Positions 20,202-27,950 of a stretch of DNA of 41,925 nt are shown here, piece after piece; the stretch's first letter is position 1; each line of letters starts with the position of its first letter. Both the position numbers and the translations under genes were made by a program. The stretch comes from a virus: positions 1 to 41,925 of IMG/VR virus record IMGVR_UViG_3300044609_000862, one strand, 5' to 3'. The notes beneath the pieces are model-generated. The model was not told the origin of the DNA. It ran no database searches and saw only the letters and a list, made by a program, of their open reading frames with translations.

Positions 20202-20474
20202 TTATTTTTTATTATTTGAATACAATTTTGTTGGTTTGTATGGAATGACTGGAGCATCTATATATACTTGCCCGATAGTGTCATCTTGGAACTCACCTTC
20301 CAACATAAAAGGTATCAATTCTTTCATCGCTGAGTCATAGTATGGATACGTGGTATCACACTTTTCTTTAACACAACAATCTTGTTTAGGAGTTTCATTT
20401 GTCTTATTGTCCTTACAGCTATTAATGAATAGTGTAATAAATAAGAATACCAATAATAGTTTAATTTTTTTCAT
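20202..20474 (-). CDS. Small lipoprotein
   Basis: A 90-residue protein with a lipoprotein signal MKKIKLLLVFLFITLFINSC (lipobox FINSC, predicted acylation at Cys20). The mature part has a CCVKEKC cluster and a Tyr/Pro-rich end. It lies between the Kazal/T9SS gene and the endolysin gene, so it could be the outer-membrane spanin subunit of a lysis cassette, or simply a surface lipoprotein. Neither is shown by sequence alone. Confidence 0.65.
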   Translation of the reverse strand: MKKIKLLLVFLFITLFINSCKDNKTNETPKQDCCVKEKCDTTYPYYDSAMKELIPFMLEGEFQDDTIGQVYIDAPVIPYKPTKLYSNNKK

Positions 20475-20533
20475 ATCATGTAATTTTAAGTAATAATAGA
20501 ATAATAGAATGATATAATCAACATATTAATCAG

Positions 20534-20557
20534 AAACCCCCTTTTTAGAGGGGGTTT
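20534..20557 (-). terminator. Intrinsic terminator
   Basis: AAACCCCCT/AGGGGGTTT-type hairpin just after the endolysin stop. The T tract on the minus strand is short. Confidence 0.65.
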
Positions 20558-20560
20558 AGA

Positions 20561-21406
20561 TTATTTAAGTAGGTTATAATACTCGTTAAAGTGTTTTATT
20601 CTATCTGGTAGACCTATCGTACCACCATTAACTCTCTTGGTAACTGCCGTGACCGTTGCTACATCAGCACCCTTATCACAGATTGACCAAAGTTTATTTG
20701 AATCAAAGAAGAACGCCGCAGAAGCCAAAGGATATTTGGTCGCAACTAAATCAGGATTAGATACAGTATCTTCACCAATGAACTTAGCAAAGTTTGTATA
20801 GTTATTCTTACCAGTCAATTGGATGTAACCTCTTCCACGGAATTTGAAACCTTCACCTGTTGACTCATCACCATTACCCATTCTTCCACCATAAACACGT
20901 GAAGCAATCTTTTCAGGTTGACGAGCGTATGACTCGTTTAAGTTACCAGGAAAATACTTACCAAAGATTTTTTTAAGACCGTCAGCAGAATAATTTAAAT
21001 TTTCTTGAACCGCTTTAAATCCACCTGACTCGTGACCACACTGAGCCAAGAAATGAGCCAATCTTAATGGGTTAGTGATATTGAATTTTTTAGCAGTTTC
21101 AGGGATTTGAGCAATTACTGCGTCAGGAATATGTCCTTTTAGATTTTGTAATTTAAATTCTGAACTAACAGGAATTACAACATCTTCTTTAACCACTTGT
21201 GCTGGTTGAACAGGTTGAGTTGTCGCTCCGAACATTTTAGACCAAGTTCCTGGTCCAACTATTCCGTCAGCAGTTAGTCCGTTAGCTGCTTGCCATTCTT
21301 TAACTTTTTTTTCTGTGTTAGGACCAAATGAACCATCTGCAGTTAATCCTAATTTTGCTTGGAGTTGTTTAACGTCTTCTCCTTTAGACCCAACTTTTAG
21401 TAACAT
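20561..21406 (-). CDS. Endolysin: peptidoglycan-binding domain plus GH19 lysozyme/chitinase domain
   Basis: A 281-residue enzyme. Residues 4-58 form a PG_binding_1 domain (GSKGEDVKQLQAKLG, then DGIVGPGTWSKM). Residues 70-85 are a linker with Pro/Gln. Residues 112-280 are a GH19 domain with catalytic Glu near 126 (AQCGHESGGF), a second Glu at 181/185 (ESTGEGF) and the FRGRGYIQLTGKNNY signature. GH19 phage enzymes cleave the peptidoglycan glycan strand at lysis. There is no signal peptide, so it needs a holin. ATG at 21406 is preferred over TTG at 21412. A CATATTTATAA element (21422-21432) precedes it. Confidence 0.92.
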   Translation of the reverse strand: MLLKVGSKGEDVKQLQAKLGLTADGSFGPNTEKKVKEWQAANGLTADGIVGPGTWSKMFGATTQPVQPAQVVKEDVVIPVSSEFKLQNLKGHIPDAVIAQIPETAKKFNITNPLRLAHFLAQCGHESGGFKAVQENLNYSADGLKKIFGKYFPGNLNESYARQPEKIASRVYGGRMGNGDESTGEGFKFRGRGYIQLTGKNNYTNFAKFIGEDTVSNPDLVATKYPLASAAFFFDSNKLWSICDKGADVATVTAVTKRVNGGTIGLPDRIKHFNEYYNLLK

Positions 21407-21421
21407 AATCAATAATTTTAA

Positions 21422-21432
21422 TTATAAATATG
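21422..21432 (-). promoter_or_regulatory. CATATTTATAA motif before the endolysin gene
   Basis: The sense-strand motif lies 16 bases before the ATG at 21406, a late-gene position consistent with the candidate late signal seen elsewhere. Confidence 0.5.
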
Positions 21433-21447
21433 TCTTAAATCAGGAAA

Positions 21448-21633
21448 TTAAACAACTACAATCCAAGTTAAGAGTGATAATAATATCGCTAAAAATAAAA
21501 AACCCATCCATAACATACCGGTATTAGAATTTTCTTTTTCTTTATTTTTAAAATAAAATTTTCTAACTTCCTCTCCTAACTCATAATTGTTTGGGTATTT
21601 GTTAACTAATTCTTTAATCTCTTTAGGTATCAT
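21448..21633 (-). CDS. Small C-terminally anchored membrane protein, holin candidate
   Basis: A 61-residue protein: a charged cytoplasmic half (KEIKELVNKYPNNYELGEEV) and one hydrophobic helix at about 39-61 (MLWMGFLFLAILLSLLTWIV). It is directly upstream of the endolysin gene in the same direction. Small size, single membrane helix and position make it the best holin candidate here, although most holins have a charged tail after the helix and this one ends in it. A GTATAAATATA element precedes it. Confidence 0.55.
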   Translation of the reverse strand: MIPKEIKELVNKYPNNYELGEEVRKFYFKNKEKENSNTGMLWMGFLFLAILLSLLTWIVVV

Positions 21634-21635
21634 GA

Positions 21636-21860
21636 TTACTTTTTTGTATAAATATAAAAGTGTTCACCAATATCTACAGTGTATCTTTCCATAAACTTAC
21701 CCTGACAAGCCTCTTTAAGTTTTGGTGTTAAAGCAAAATGTTCATCCTCATCCAATGTAGGTTGAAGTCTAATCTCATATTCCATCTTATATGGAAGTTC
21801 CTTTTGTGTTACCACCGCCCATGATGGTAATACCTCTTTAAGATTTTCTAATATTGTCAT
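21636..21860 (-). CDS. Hypothetical protein (74 aa)
   Basis: A 74-residue alpha/beta protein starting MTILENLKEVLPSWAVVTQK. Its stop is two bases from the ATG of the small membrane protein gene, so it is in the lysis-gene unit. A TATTTATAG element lies shortly upstream, after the terminator of the large RNA. No family recognised. Confidence 0.6.
   Translation of the reverse strand: MTILENLKEVLPSWAVVTQKELPYKMEYEIRLQPTLDEDEHFALTPKLKEACQGKFMERYTVDIGEHFYIYTKK
21646..21656 (-). promoter_or_regulatory. TATATTTATAC motif before the small membrane protein gene
   Basis: The sense-strand motif lies 13 bases before the ATG at 21633, inside the end of the upstream gene. Confidence 0.4.
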
Positions 21861-21881
21861 AGTTTATAAGTATCTATAAAT

Positions 21882-21906
21882 AAAAAAAACCCGTCAATTG
21901 ACAGGT
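21882..21906 (-). terminator. Intrinsic terminator of the giant RNA
   Basis: A perfect ACCTGTC-AATT-GACGGGT hairpin is followed on the minus strand by eight T. No ORF lies between it and the promoters near 22.9 kb, so it defines the 3' end of the large ncRNA. Confidence 0.88.
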
Positions 21907-22851
21907 CAGATTAGAAAAGCCTGAGATTACAGCTTATGTTAAGAAACTTTTGAAGGATTATTTTTTCCCTTCGTATCCACCACCTTTTGGGTAGTATTTC
22001 TTAGTGACGGTATTTTAGGTGTACCACTCCTTGAGGTTTGAATTACTCTATCAGTACTTAACTCTTTCCGAGGTTGCCACCCCAGTTCATCCTTGCGGGA
22101 TTAAAGGTTTTTCTTAACAATACACATTGACTTGGGGTCTCTGTATGCAATGAACGGCTCATTACTATGTAGTCACCTTTCACTCAAACCTGATGGACAC
22201 TTTTCCTTTGTTATTTTGTAATAATTTTAGGGTTGTGTTGTAGATGTGTCAGAGTAGTGGTCCAACATAAGCTCTGTCTCCTTTTGAGCGACAGAATACT
22301 AAACTACTCCGTGAAGTGTCCCCACCTCCATATTTCAAGATTACTTCATAAAGAGACCTTGGTAGGTCTTCCTTAGGGATAGTAGCGACACCACTCGTTC
22401 TCCATCTTACCTTTCGGTTTTAAGTCCTCTATCATATTGGGACCCGCAATTGTGTAACTGGATGGTCACATTTCTTACAGAGTTCCTATGGGTTATTCTT
22501 ATCGTTCTTCCGAACTCAACCTGACAATCTACTTTGCCATGTCACCCTACCATTTTCCCTACGAAGTTATCCTCGGTACTTACGGTGTGGTGATATCCCA
22601 CTTGTGTACTTGAGTTCAATCACCCTTACGGGGTTTCAAACCGCAGTCTCCTCAACACGAGGGAGACCACTTTATCCTACTTTCGTAGTTTATTTAAGGA
22701 CCATACACGGCCCATTATCGTTTATCAGTTACACTCAAGCTGCGGACTTTCTGCCATTTACTCGGTGGATAATATCACCGACACTTTGTGTTTCCTGAAC
22801 GGATAATCTTTTTGTTTCAAAGAACGTCTCGGACATTTCCGATTTGTTTTA

Positions 22852-22883
22852 CAAACTTACGACTTTTTTTTCTTTCTGTCAAG
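22852..22883 (-). promoter_or_regulatory. Second tandem Bacteroidota-type promoter for the giant RNA
   Basis: CTTG-N20-TAAGTTTG on the minus strand. The -7 box and the bases after it repeat those of the upstream promoter (GTAAGTTTGTAAAA). Confidence 0.65.
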
Positions 22884-22953
22884 TAATTTGTGAACTTTTT
22901 TTTTGATTTAACTACCGAGTATCTTTCATTCCCTATAAGTGTTAAATCTTTTA

Positions 22954-22985
22954 CAAACTTACAGCAAATATTCCGTAGTGTCAAA
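22954..22985 (-). promoter_or_regulatory. Bacteroidota-type promoter for the giant RNA
   Basis: TTTG-N20-TAAGTTTG on the minus strand, an exact consensus match, just after the Nudix gene ends. Transcription should start near 22948. Confidence 0.75.
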
Positions 22986-23002
22986 TAAATATATCGAAAA
23001 AA

Positions 23003-23413
23003 TCAAAAATTTAACACGTCAGTTAAAACTTCCTTAATACCTGATGACATATTAAGTTTTTTAATTTCTTCTAAAGTCATATAATCACACTCTGTATGTT
23101 CAAAACCATCTACAGCATTCTCTAAATCAGGAATGATTTCAGTATCCGTTTTAAAAATAAAAACATGTAAAATTGTTTTTATCTGTCCTAACTTATTATA
23201 ACGATTAATCCTAGACAAAGGTTTAATAACACCATCAACTGAAACACCCATCTCTTCATAGAACTCTCTATATGCCGCCTCTTTAGGGTCTTCACCTTCT
23301 TCTATTCCACCCATAGGTATTGCCCACTTTGATGGTTCATTAATGTCTGAAGCTCTCTTACAAACCAAACATTTATCATTTACTTTCACAATAATTCCTG
23401 CACTTTGTTTCAT
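23003..23413 (-). CDS. Nudix hydrolase
   Basis: A 136-residue protein of standard Nudix length, with a complete Nudix box at about 35-57: GGIEEG-E-DPKEAAY-REFYEE-M-GV. The N-terminal strand SAGIIVKVNDKCLVCKR and the following W-x-x-P-x-G (WAIPMGG) are typical. It hydrolyses a nucleoside diphosphate linked to another group; the exact substrate (damaged dNTP, NAD-type, ADP-ribose or RNA cap) cannot be read. Its start codon lies only 20 bases from the divergent DUF192 gene. Confidence 0.92.
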   Translation of the reverse strand: MKQSAGIIVKVNDKCLVCKRASDINEPSKWAIPMGGIEEGEDPKEAAYREFYEEMGVSVDGVIKPLSRINRYNKLGQIKTILHVFIFKTDTEIIPDLENAVDGFEHTECDYMTLEEIKKLNMSSGIKEVLTDVLNF

Positions 23414-23433
23414 AGAAATATTTATTAATAAGT

Positions 23434-23781
23434 ATGTTGTTAAAAATAAATAAAAATAGTTTCAATGTCAAAGTATTAATTGAAAGTTCTGAAACCAGTG
23501 AAGGTATGATGAACAAGACTTTTGACAATTTTGACGGTATGTTGTTCATCATGGGCGATGGTTCACATAGTTTTTGGATGATGAATTGTATCATCCCTTT
23601 AGATATTATCTTTATTGATAAGAACTTTAAAATCAATAAAATACATCACCGCTGTGAACCATGTGAGGTTCAACCTTGTGAAAGGTTTGTTGGTAAAGGA
23701 ATGTATGTATTAGAACTTGAAGGTGGTACCTGTGAAGATTTAGGTATCAGAGAAGGACAAGTTTGTGAGTTCTTTAAATAA
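23434..23781 (+). CDS. DUF192 family protein
   Basis: A 115-residue protein with the DUF192 pattern: MMNKTFDNFDGMLFIMGDG, HSFWMMNCIIPLDIIFID, then GKGMYVLELEGGTCEDLGIREG. Family members are about 110-150 residues and form a small beta barrel; most bacterial ones are secreted, but this one lacks a signal peptide. The middle has extra cysteines (CEPCEVQPC) beyond the usual family. Lone plus-strand gene between Nudix and DHH genes, divergent from the former and convergent with the latter. Function unknown. Confidence 0.85.
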   Translation: MLLKINKNSFNVKVLIESSETSEGMMNKTFDNFDGMLFIMGDGSHSFWMMNCIIPLDIIFIDKNFKINKIHHRCEPCEVQPCERFVGKGMYVLELEGGTCEDLGIREGQVCEFFK

Positions 23782-23782
23782 A

Positions 23783-25186
23783 TTACTTACTTTCTTCAAT
23801 CTTCTGTTGTAAAACATTCACAAATCTATTCTGTAACATCTTTAAAAACTTGATGTAAGGTGAATCTTCTTTTTCAGACTCGTACTTATACTTTCCTTGT
23901 GGTGGTCTCTTACTTCTTCCAATATAGTTTAATCCTGATATATTTGTAATACATTTGTGTCCACCTGAATTTGCTTGAATAACTTCCCACACAGGAACAG
24001 TAACACTATCTAAAACACTCCATTCTTCTTCGGTCAGTTCAGTTGATTTCTTTTCCATCAAAGATTTAATATCCATAAGTTCCTCAACACCATCTTTTTT
24101 ATCCAAGTATTTGTCTCCGTATATTGCAGCAAAATCTTTAAAGGTAAATCCAACTGACTCTTCTTTCGCAGCAGTTTCAGAAACCCACTTGATTGTTGAT
24201 AATGGGACTTGTTTTTCTTTTAATTGTGATTCCCAATGTCCCAATACTTCTTGAGCAATTTCTCCCAAGTTAACACCTTTAAGTTCTCTTTCTTTTTTAA
24301 AAGGGTTACATGATGCCTGTAATAAACCAAGTGGCCAAGCAATAACAAGGAAGTCGGCCTCAGGGTTGTTTCTAAATGGGGTATATCTATCATATGAACC
24401 AGGTTTCATCATACTTCCACCACCATACTGAACGATGATATTATCTTTAACCTGAACATTCTTATGTCCTTTCATTGTCTGAACGTAATCTTCTTTGTTT
24501 TTCTCTAATGAAGATATATCAGCATATCTGTTTGTCTTCATTAATTCCTTAATCTTATTGAAGATTGAAAGAAGTGAAGGTTTACAATCTAATACTAATG
24601 TCTCTAAAAATCCTGGTTTACTTTTGAAAGCCAACAATAATTTGTTGGTAACCAAACCTAATAACATTCTATTTTCTTTAGCACTCTTTTCTTTTGATGT
24701 ACCATAAACATAATTCATCACCATTTCAGGTGTAATGTTTTTGGAAGCGTAATCAGCACTATCAACCATAGATATTGTCGCAACATCTTCTGGTGTGAAA
24801 ATTTCAGAAGCCGGGACAATCTGTGAAAGAGTTTCAACATTTGAACGAGCCCCTCTGAACTGAGTTGACTTAGTTTCGTCAGCTCCGGCTTGTCTATCGT
24901 GGTGGTCGGTATGAACTACGAACATTGGTTTTCCGTGAGCAAAGTCAACAAGAACTGGCATAATTTCACCTTCAGCATCTGCCTTCTTAACTGCAAATTC
25001 TTTATCACCGTATTGGATTATTTCAACATCAACAACTTTGATTCCGTTATCTTCCAAATACTTCTTCATCGCCAATGCAGTTGCAACACCATCTAAATCT
25101 TGGTGAAAGTATATCTTTGCTTTTTTGTATCTATCAGAAAGTTCCCTTATGTTTCTAATACCACCTTCGGAAATTATCTTTTTCAT
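23783..25186 (-). CDS. DHH-family phosphoesterase/exonuclease
   Basis: A 467-residue protein. Motif I is HQDLDGVATALA (28-39). The DHH motif is VHTDHHDR (91-98). D169-region SMVDSADYAS gives another acidic ligand. A distal NSGGHKCITNISGLNY near residue 420 matches the GGGH-type DHHA1 signature. These are the Mn-binding motifs of RecJ, NrnA and related phosphoesterases, which degrade single-stranded DNA, short RNA or cyclic dinucleotides. A long central insertion (about 190-340) differs from NrnA. The start MKKIISEGG (ATG 25186) also resembles the ISE-G propeptide pattern. Which substrate it uses is open; anti-CBASS cyclic-nucleotide cleavage is one possibility. Confidence 0.82.
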   Translation of the reverse strand: MKKIISEGGIRNIRELSDRYKKAKIYFHQDLDGVATALAMKKYLEDNGIKVVDVEIIQYGDKEFAVKKADAEGEIMPVLVDFAHGKPMFVVHTDHHDRQAGADETKSTQFRGARSNVETLSQIVPASEIFTPEDVATISMVDSADYASKNITPEMVMNYVYGTSKEKSAKENRMLLGLVTNKLLLAFKSKPGFLETLVLDCKPSLLSIFNKIKELMKTNRYADISSLEKNKEDYVQTMKGHKNVQVKDNIIVQYGGGSMMKPGSYDRYTPFRNNPEADFLVIAWPLGLLQASCNPFKKERELKGVNLGEIAQEVLGHWESQLKEKQVPLSTIKWVSETAAKEESVGFTFKDFAAIYGDKYLDKKDGVEELMDIKSLMEKKSTELTEEEWSVLDSVTVPVWEVIQANSGGHKCITNISGLNYIGRSKRPPQGKYKYESEKEDSPYIKFLKMLQNRFVNVLQQKIEESK

Positions 25187-25205
25187 TAATAATAAATATT
25201 GTAAC

Positions 25206-25233
25206 AAAAAAAAAGTTCATCATTATGATGAAC
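25206..25233 (-). terminator. Intrinsic terminator
   Basis: GTTCATCAT/ATGATGAAC hairpin followed on the minus strand by nine T, after the Dps-like gene. Confidence 0.85.
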
Positions 25234-25260
25234 CTTTTAAAGTAAAAAAGTAATATACCT

Positions 25261-25632
25261 CTATTTTAAAGTTAACAAGTATTTCAACTGGTTAATTTCC
25301 GCTAACATCTCATCACGTATGTTTAATAAATCTGAATCCATCTTTGGGTTGTATTCTTCTGATAATCCAACCAAGTATTCACATACCGAACTAACATATT
25401 CTGTTAAATCAAGTTCTTCAATATCACTACCACCTAAACTATATCCACCTGTAAAACTAGGTCTTCCGTGTTTACCCATACAAACTTCAACAAACTTATC
25501 AATTAAATCATCAAGTGAATCGTAAATACGTCCATAAGCCCCATGTCTTGAAAATGATTTTGTTTGCCAATGTAATATTCTAAACTGAGTTTGTGTTTCT
25601 AATAAAAATTTGATAATCTCTGAATTTTTCAT
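25261..25632 (-). CDS. Ferritin/Dps-like protein, DUF5856-type
   Basis: A 123-residue helical protein with ETQTQFRILHWQTKSFSRHGAYG and IYDSLDDLIDKFVEVCMGKHGR. The L-HWQTKS-H...Y-LD-L-D order is the Dps-type ferroxidase helix layout, and the form is that of DUF5856 proteins of large phages. It probably folds as a four-helix bundle and may bind iron or protect DNA, but not all ferroxidase residues are evident. A TATATTTATAA motif (25645-25655) precedes the start and a terminator follows, so it is a single-gene unit. Confidence 0.75.
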   Translation of the reverse strand: MKNSEIIKFLLETQTQFRILHWQTKSFSRHGAYGRIYDSLDDLIDKFVEVCMGKHGRPSFTGGYSLGGSDIEELDLTEYVSSVCEYLVGLSEEYNPKMDSDLLNIRDEMLAEINQLKYLLTLK

Positions 25633-25644
25633 AATAACATTTAA

Positions 25645-25655
25645 TTATAAATATA
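25645..25655 (-). promoter_or_regulatory. TATATTTATAA motif before the Dps-like gene
   Basis: The sense-strand motif lies 13 bases before the ATG at 25632. Confidence 0.5.
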
Positions 25656-25677
25656 CAAATAAATAAAAAAACGAAGT

Positions 25678-26535
25678 TTATTGGACTCCGTTTTCAAATT
25701 GTAACTTCTGTTGGCTCTTTTGGTCAACAAAACTTTGTATTCGTTGTTTAGCAATTTCACAATAGTTTTCACTTAATTCAATACCAACCCATCGTCTATC
25801 ATGGACAACTGCCGCCACACAACTAGTTCCTGAACCATTAAAGGGGTCTAATACCACATCATTTCTGTATGACAATATCTTGATGGCCTTTTCGGGAATA
25901 TCCATGGAGAACGTCGCTTTTGTTAATGAACGGGTGTCAGCAAAATATTTCCATTGTCCAAATACCAATTCCATAAACTCTTTCTTATCTTGTTCAGAAT
26001 AGGCAACTTTGTTCTTTCCCTCTTCAGTTAGATAAGGTTCACCTTTCCATTGTGGTTCACCCTTAACTTTCTTGATGTGAACTTTTTTATAAGCCAAGAT
26101 GACACATTCTTTTGGGTTGTAAATGTAAGGAGATGATGGACTCATCCAAGAACCCCAAGCAGTTGTCTTACTTCTATGTGGTGAGTCTTCTTCAAGGTCA
26201 ACAATACCGTAGAACTTAAACCCAACTTTTTTCATCACCTGATATATCTCTGAAGCAAAGAATACTCTACCACCACGGGCTTGTACATTCACCTCATATG
26301 GTATGTTAATAGCTATTCTTCCATCGTCTTTAAGTAGACGATATACTTCAGTCAGCCATTTTTCAGACCACTCCCAATATTCATCCATAACAATCTCATC
26401 GTTATGTGTGTCGTATTGGATACCCACATTATATGGTGGTGATGTAACAACTAAGTCAACCCATCCTTCAGGCATTTCACTCATCACATCAATGGTATCA
26501 CCATTAAGGACTTTGTTAATATAATTTTCTATCAT
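25678..26535 (-). CDS. DNA methyltransferase, TSPPY-type (class beta N4-cytosine or N6-adenine)
   Basis: A 285-residue enzyme with catalytic motif IV VTSPPYNVG at 30-38 and, late in the chain, AdoMet motif I LDPFNGSGTSCVAA followed by RRWVGIELSENYCEIA. Motif IV before motif I is the class beta order. SPPY is commoner in N4-cytosine enzymes but is also found in N6-adenine ones, so base specificity stays open. No restriction nuclease is adjacent, so it is an orphan methylase, as often used by phages against host restriction. It overlaps the glycosyltransferase gene by 4 bases (ATGA). Confidence 0.92.
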   Translation of the reverse strand: MIENYINKVLNGDTIDVMSEMPEGWVDLVVTSPPYNVGIQYDTHNDEIVMDEYWEWSEKWLTEVYRLLKDDGRIAINIPYEVNVQARGGRVFFASEIYQVMKKVGFKFYGIVDLEEDSPHRSKTTAWGSWMSPSSPYIYNPKECVILAYKKVHIKKVKGEPQWKGEPYLTEEGKNKVAYSEQDKKEFMELVFGQWKYFADTRSLTKATFSMDIPEKAIKILSYRNDVVLDPFNGSGTSCVAAVVHDRRWVGIELSENYCEIAKQRIQSFVDQKSQQKLQFENGVQ

Positions 26536-27407
26536 TTATTTAATATATTAAAAATTTTAGCTCTTAGTTCTTCTTTGAATTTTTTATACCACTCATTAAT
26601 TTCTAAAATTTTTTCGTTACTATTATTTTTTATATCTTTTAATATTTTAGGTATTTCATTCCAATCTCTAACAGTTGGTATTGGGTGTTCTCCAAAAATA
26701 TGTTTAAAATAATCTTCTTGGAAATAAATTTTAATTAAAGGTATTGAGCCGGATTCCAAAATCTCACAAATTCTGAACGAGTCTTGATTAACATTACCAA
26801 TTGGACACGGAATTAAAAGAGTATCTTGATAAATCTTAAAAACTGCTTCCGAAGGGAGAGATGTCGGACAATCCCATTGTTGTGTAATGTGTATAAATTT
26901 TTTATCTAAATTACTAATCTCATGAACCACATTAATTCTATCGTGTTTTAATTGCCCAACAAAACAACTATCGAATTTTTTATCTTCAACCTTTTTAAAT
27001 GTCAAACTCGGATTAAAAAACCCATTTTTATAACCTAAAGGTAAAGTTAAAACATTGTTTAAAGTTATTGATGGGTCAAAATAATTTCTAAAAACATTTT
27101 TGGCTAATTTATAGTAACTTGTATCGTGTCTTAGTTGTTCGTTTGATATGTGAAAAAGATTAAAATCAAGATTTCTATTTTTATACTCAGTAAAATACTC
27201 AAGTAAATTACTAGGAATATTTCTTTCATCACATGAATAAATTATTAAACAATTATCATAAAACAAGTCCAATTTATCTGAAATTAACTTTAGGTCAACT
27301 TCAAAATTTGCTAATAAATCTTTAATTATGTAAGTATATTCCCAACCATTAAACACATTTTCAATATTGGCAGATGTTATACCAATAACCGTAATTTTAC
27401 TTTTCAT
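26532..27407 (-). CDS. Exostosin-like glycosyltransferase (GT47-type)
   Basis: A 291-residue protein. Residues 145-165 (KFDSCFVGQLKHDRINVVHE) and 195-235 (LLIPCPIGNVNQDSFRICEILESGSIPLI) match exostosin-type transferases, whose P-x-G...DS-R-x-E-x-L...G-IP-V motif binds the nucleotide sugar. It is shorter than the animal proteins but normal for bacterial and viral members. With RmlB and the two-domain transferase at 39546 it suggests modification of surface glycans or virion proteins. Acceptor and sugar unknown. Confidence 0.78.
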   Translation of the reverse strand: MKSKITVIGITSANIENVFNGWEYTYIIKDLLANFEVDLKLISDKLDLFYDNCLIIYSCDERNIPSNLLEYFTEYKNRNLDFNLFHISNEQLRHDTSYYKLAKNVFRNYFDPSITLNNVLTLPLGYKNGFFNPSLTFKKVEDKKFDSCFVGQLKHDRINVVHEISNLDKKFIHITQQWDCPTSLPSEAVFKIYQDTLLIPCPIGNVNQDSFRICEILESGSIPLIKIYFQEDYFKHIFGEHPIPTVRDWNEIPKILKDIKNNSNEKILEINEWYKKFKEELRAKIFNILNK

Positions 27408-27627
27408 ATTTTTTTTGATTTATATAATATTGTAAATACCACAAAGCTTTTTCTAAATCCTCCAATTCTTTTTCTTTATTTTTCTTACCAGCTCTTGATA
27501 TATATTTAACTGTATTCCCAAGACAAAATCCTAAATTCCACTCATCAATGACCTTGATTGCTTCATATGGATTATCTTCACCACCATAGTGTGATGGGTG
27601 ATTAACCATTTCTTTTTGCTCTGACAT
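27397..27627 (-). CDS. DUF3310 phage protein (SaV-like)
   Basis: A 76-residue protein with the full DUF3310 pattern: VNHPSHYGGEDNPYEAIKVI, then GFCLGNTVKYISRAGKKN, then KELEDLEKALWYLQYYI. DUF3310 is widespread in phages and related to nucleotide-kinase-type T7 gp1.7 proteins by some annotations, though activity has not been shown for most members. ATG at 27627 gives the conventional start; an upstream ATG at 27642 is possible. Overlaps both neighbours, indicating an operon. Confidence 0.88.
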   Translation of the reverse strand: MSEQKEMVNHPSHYGGEDNPYEAIKVIDEWNLGFCLGNTVKYISRAGKKNKEKELEDLEKALWYLQYYINQKKYEK

Positions 27628-27802
27628 AATATTCTTTTCCATATTTACTTTCTTCAAGAATACCCTCACTTACAAGTTTTTCAATTCGTTTTCTTGTTTT
27701 GTCGATTCCAACTCGTAGGATATAATCACAAATGTAATTGATATGAACTGGTTTTTCAAGTTTTCTTAACAGAACTTCATTCAGGTCTATATTGTTTCTC
27801 AT
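27602..27802 (-). CDS. Small winged-helix-like protein (66 aa)
   Basis: A 66-residue protein starting MRNNIDLNEVLLRKLEKPVH. HINYICDYILRVGIDKTRKRIEKLVSEGILEE followed by a beta hairpin (KYGKEYYVR) has the look of a winged helix-turn-helix. It might regulate the surrounding operon, but no operator is evident. It overlaps the upstream small gene by 26 bases in another frame, and its end overlaps the DUF3310 start. Confidence 0.6.
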   Translation of the reverse strand: MRNNIDLNEVLLRKLEKPVHINYICDYILRVGIDKTRKRIEKLVSEGILEESKYGKEYYVRAKRNG

Positions 27803-27938
27803 ATTCTTTAAATTTAATTTCAATTTCTTTGGATGAAAATAATATGGCATCAGCGTTAAGATAATACCTAATATTTTCGAGGTTCATTTTTATTTCTTGT
27901 ATTTGTAATTCTCCTACAATCTTTTTGTTGAACCCCAT
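27777..27938 (-). CDS. Small hypothetical protein (53 aa)
   Basis: ATG at 27938 opens 53 codons starting MGFNKKIVGELQIQEIKMNL and ending KEYEKQYRPE. It is helical and charged, likely coiled coil. The stop lies 26 bases inside the next gene, giving a typical phage overlap. No family recognised. Confidence 0.55.
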   Translation of the reverse strand: MGFNKKIVGELQIQEIKMNLENIRYYLNADAILFSSKEIEIKFKEYEKQYRPE

Positions 27939-27950
27939 ATTACAAAAGTA

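Larger units (their letters stand above)
21882..22948 (-). ncRNA. Giant structured non-coding RNA, GOLLD/ROOL-like candidate
   Basis: About 1.07 kb with no credible ORF on either strand, visibly richer in G+C than its surroundings. It runs on the minus strand from tandem host-type promoters to a strong intrinsic terminator. Helices can be read throughout: TCGGTG/CACCGA (22762-22781), GTCTCC/GGAGAC (about 22645-22666), GTTC-GGAA-GAAC (22502-22515), ACC-GAAA-GGT (near 22411), GAGTAGT/ACTACTC closing a 60-base arm (22250-22310), and GACCT/AGGTC (22353-22366). Several are capped by GNRA-type loops. Size, structure density and a phage genome rich in tRNAs match the known phage-borne GOLLD and ROOL RNAs. 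I cannot confirm the family by eye. Confidence 0.75.

Noticed and set aside
22604-22798. A 64-codon plus-strand frame inside the giant RNA block
   Set aside because: It lies antisense to the structured region, has a low-complexity start, no promoter or leader, and promoters and terminator here point to minus-strand transcription.
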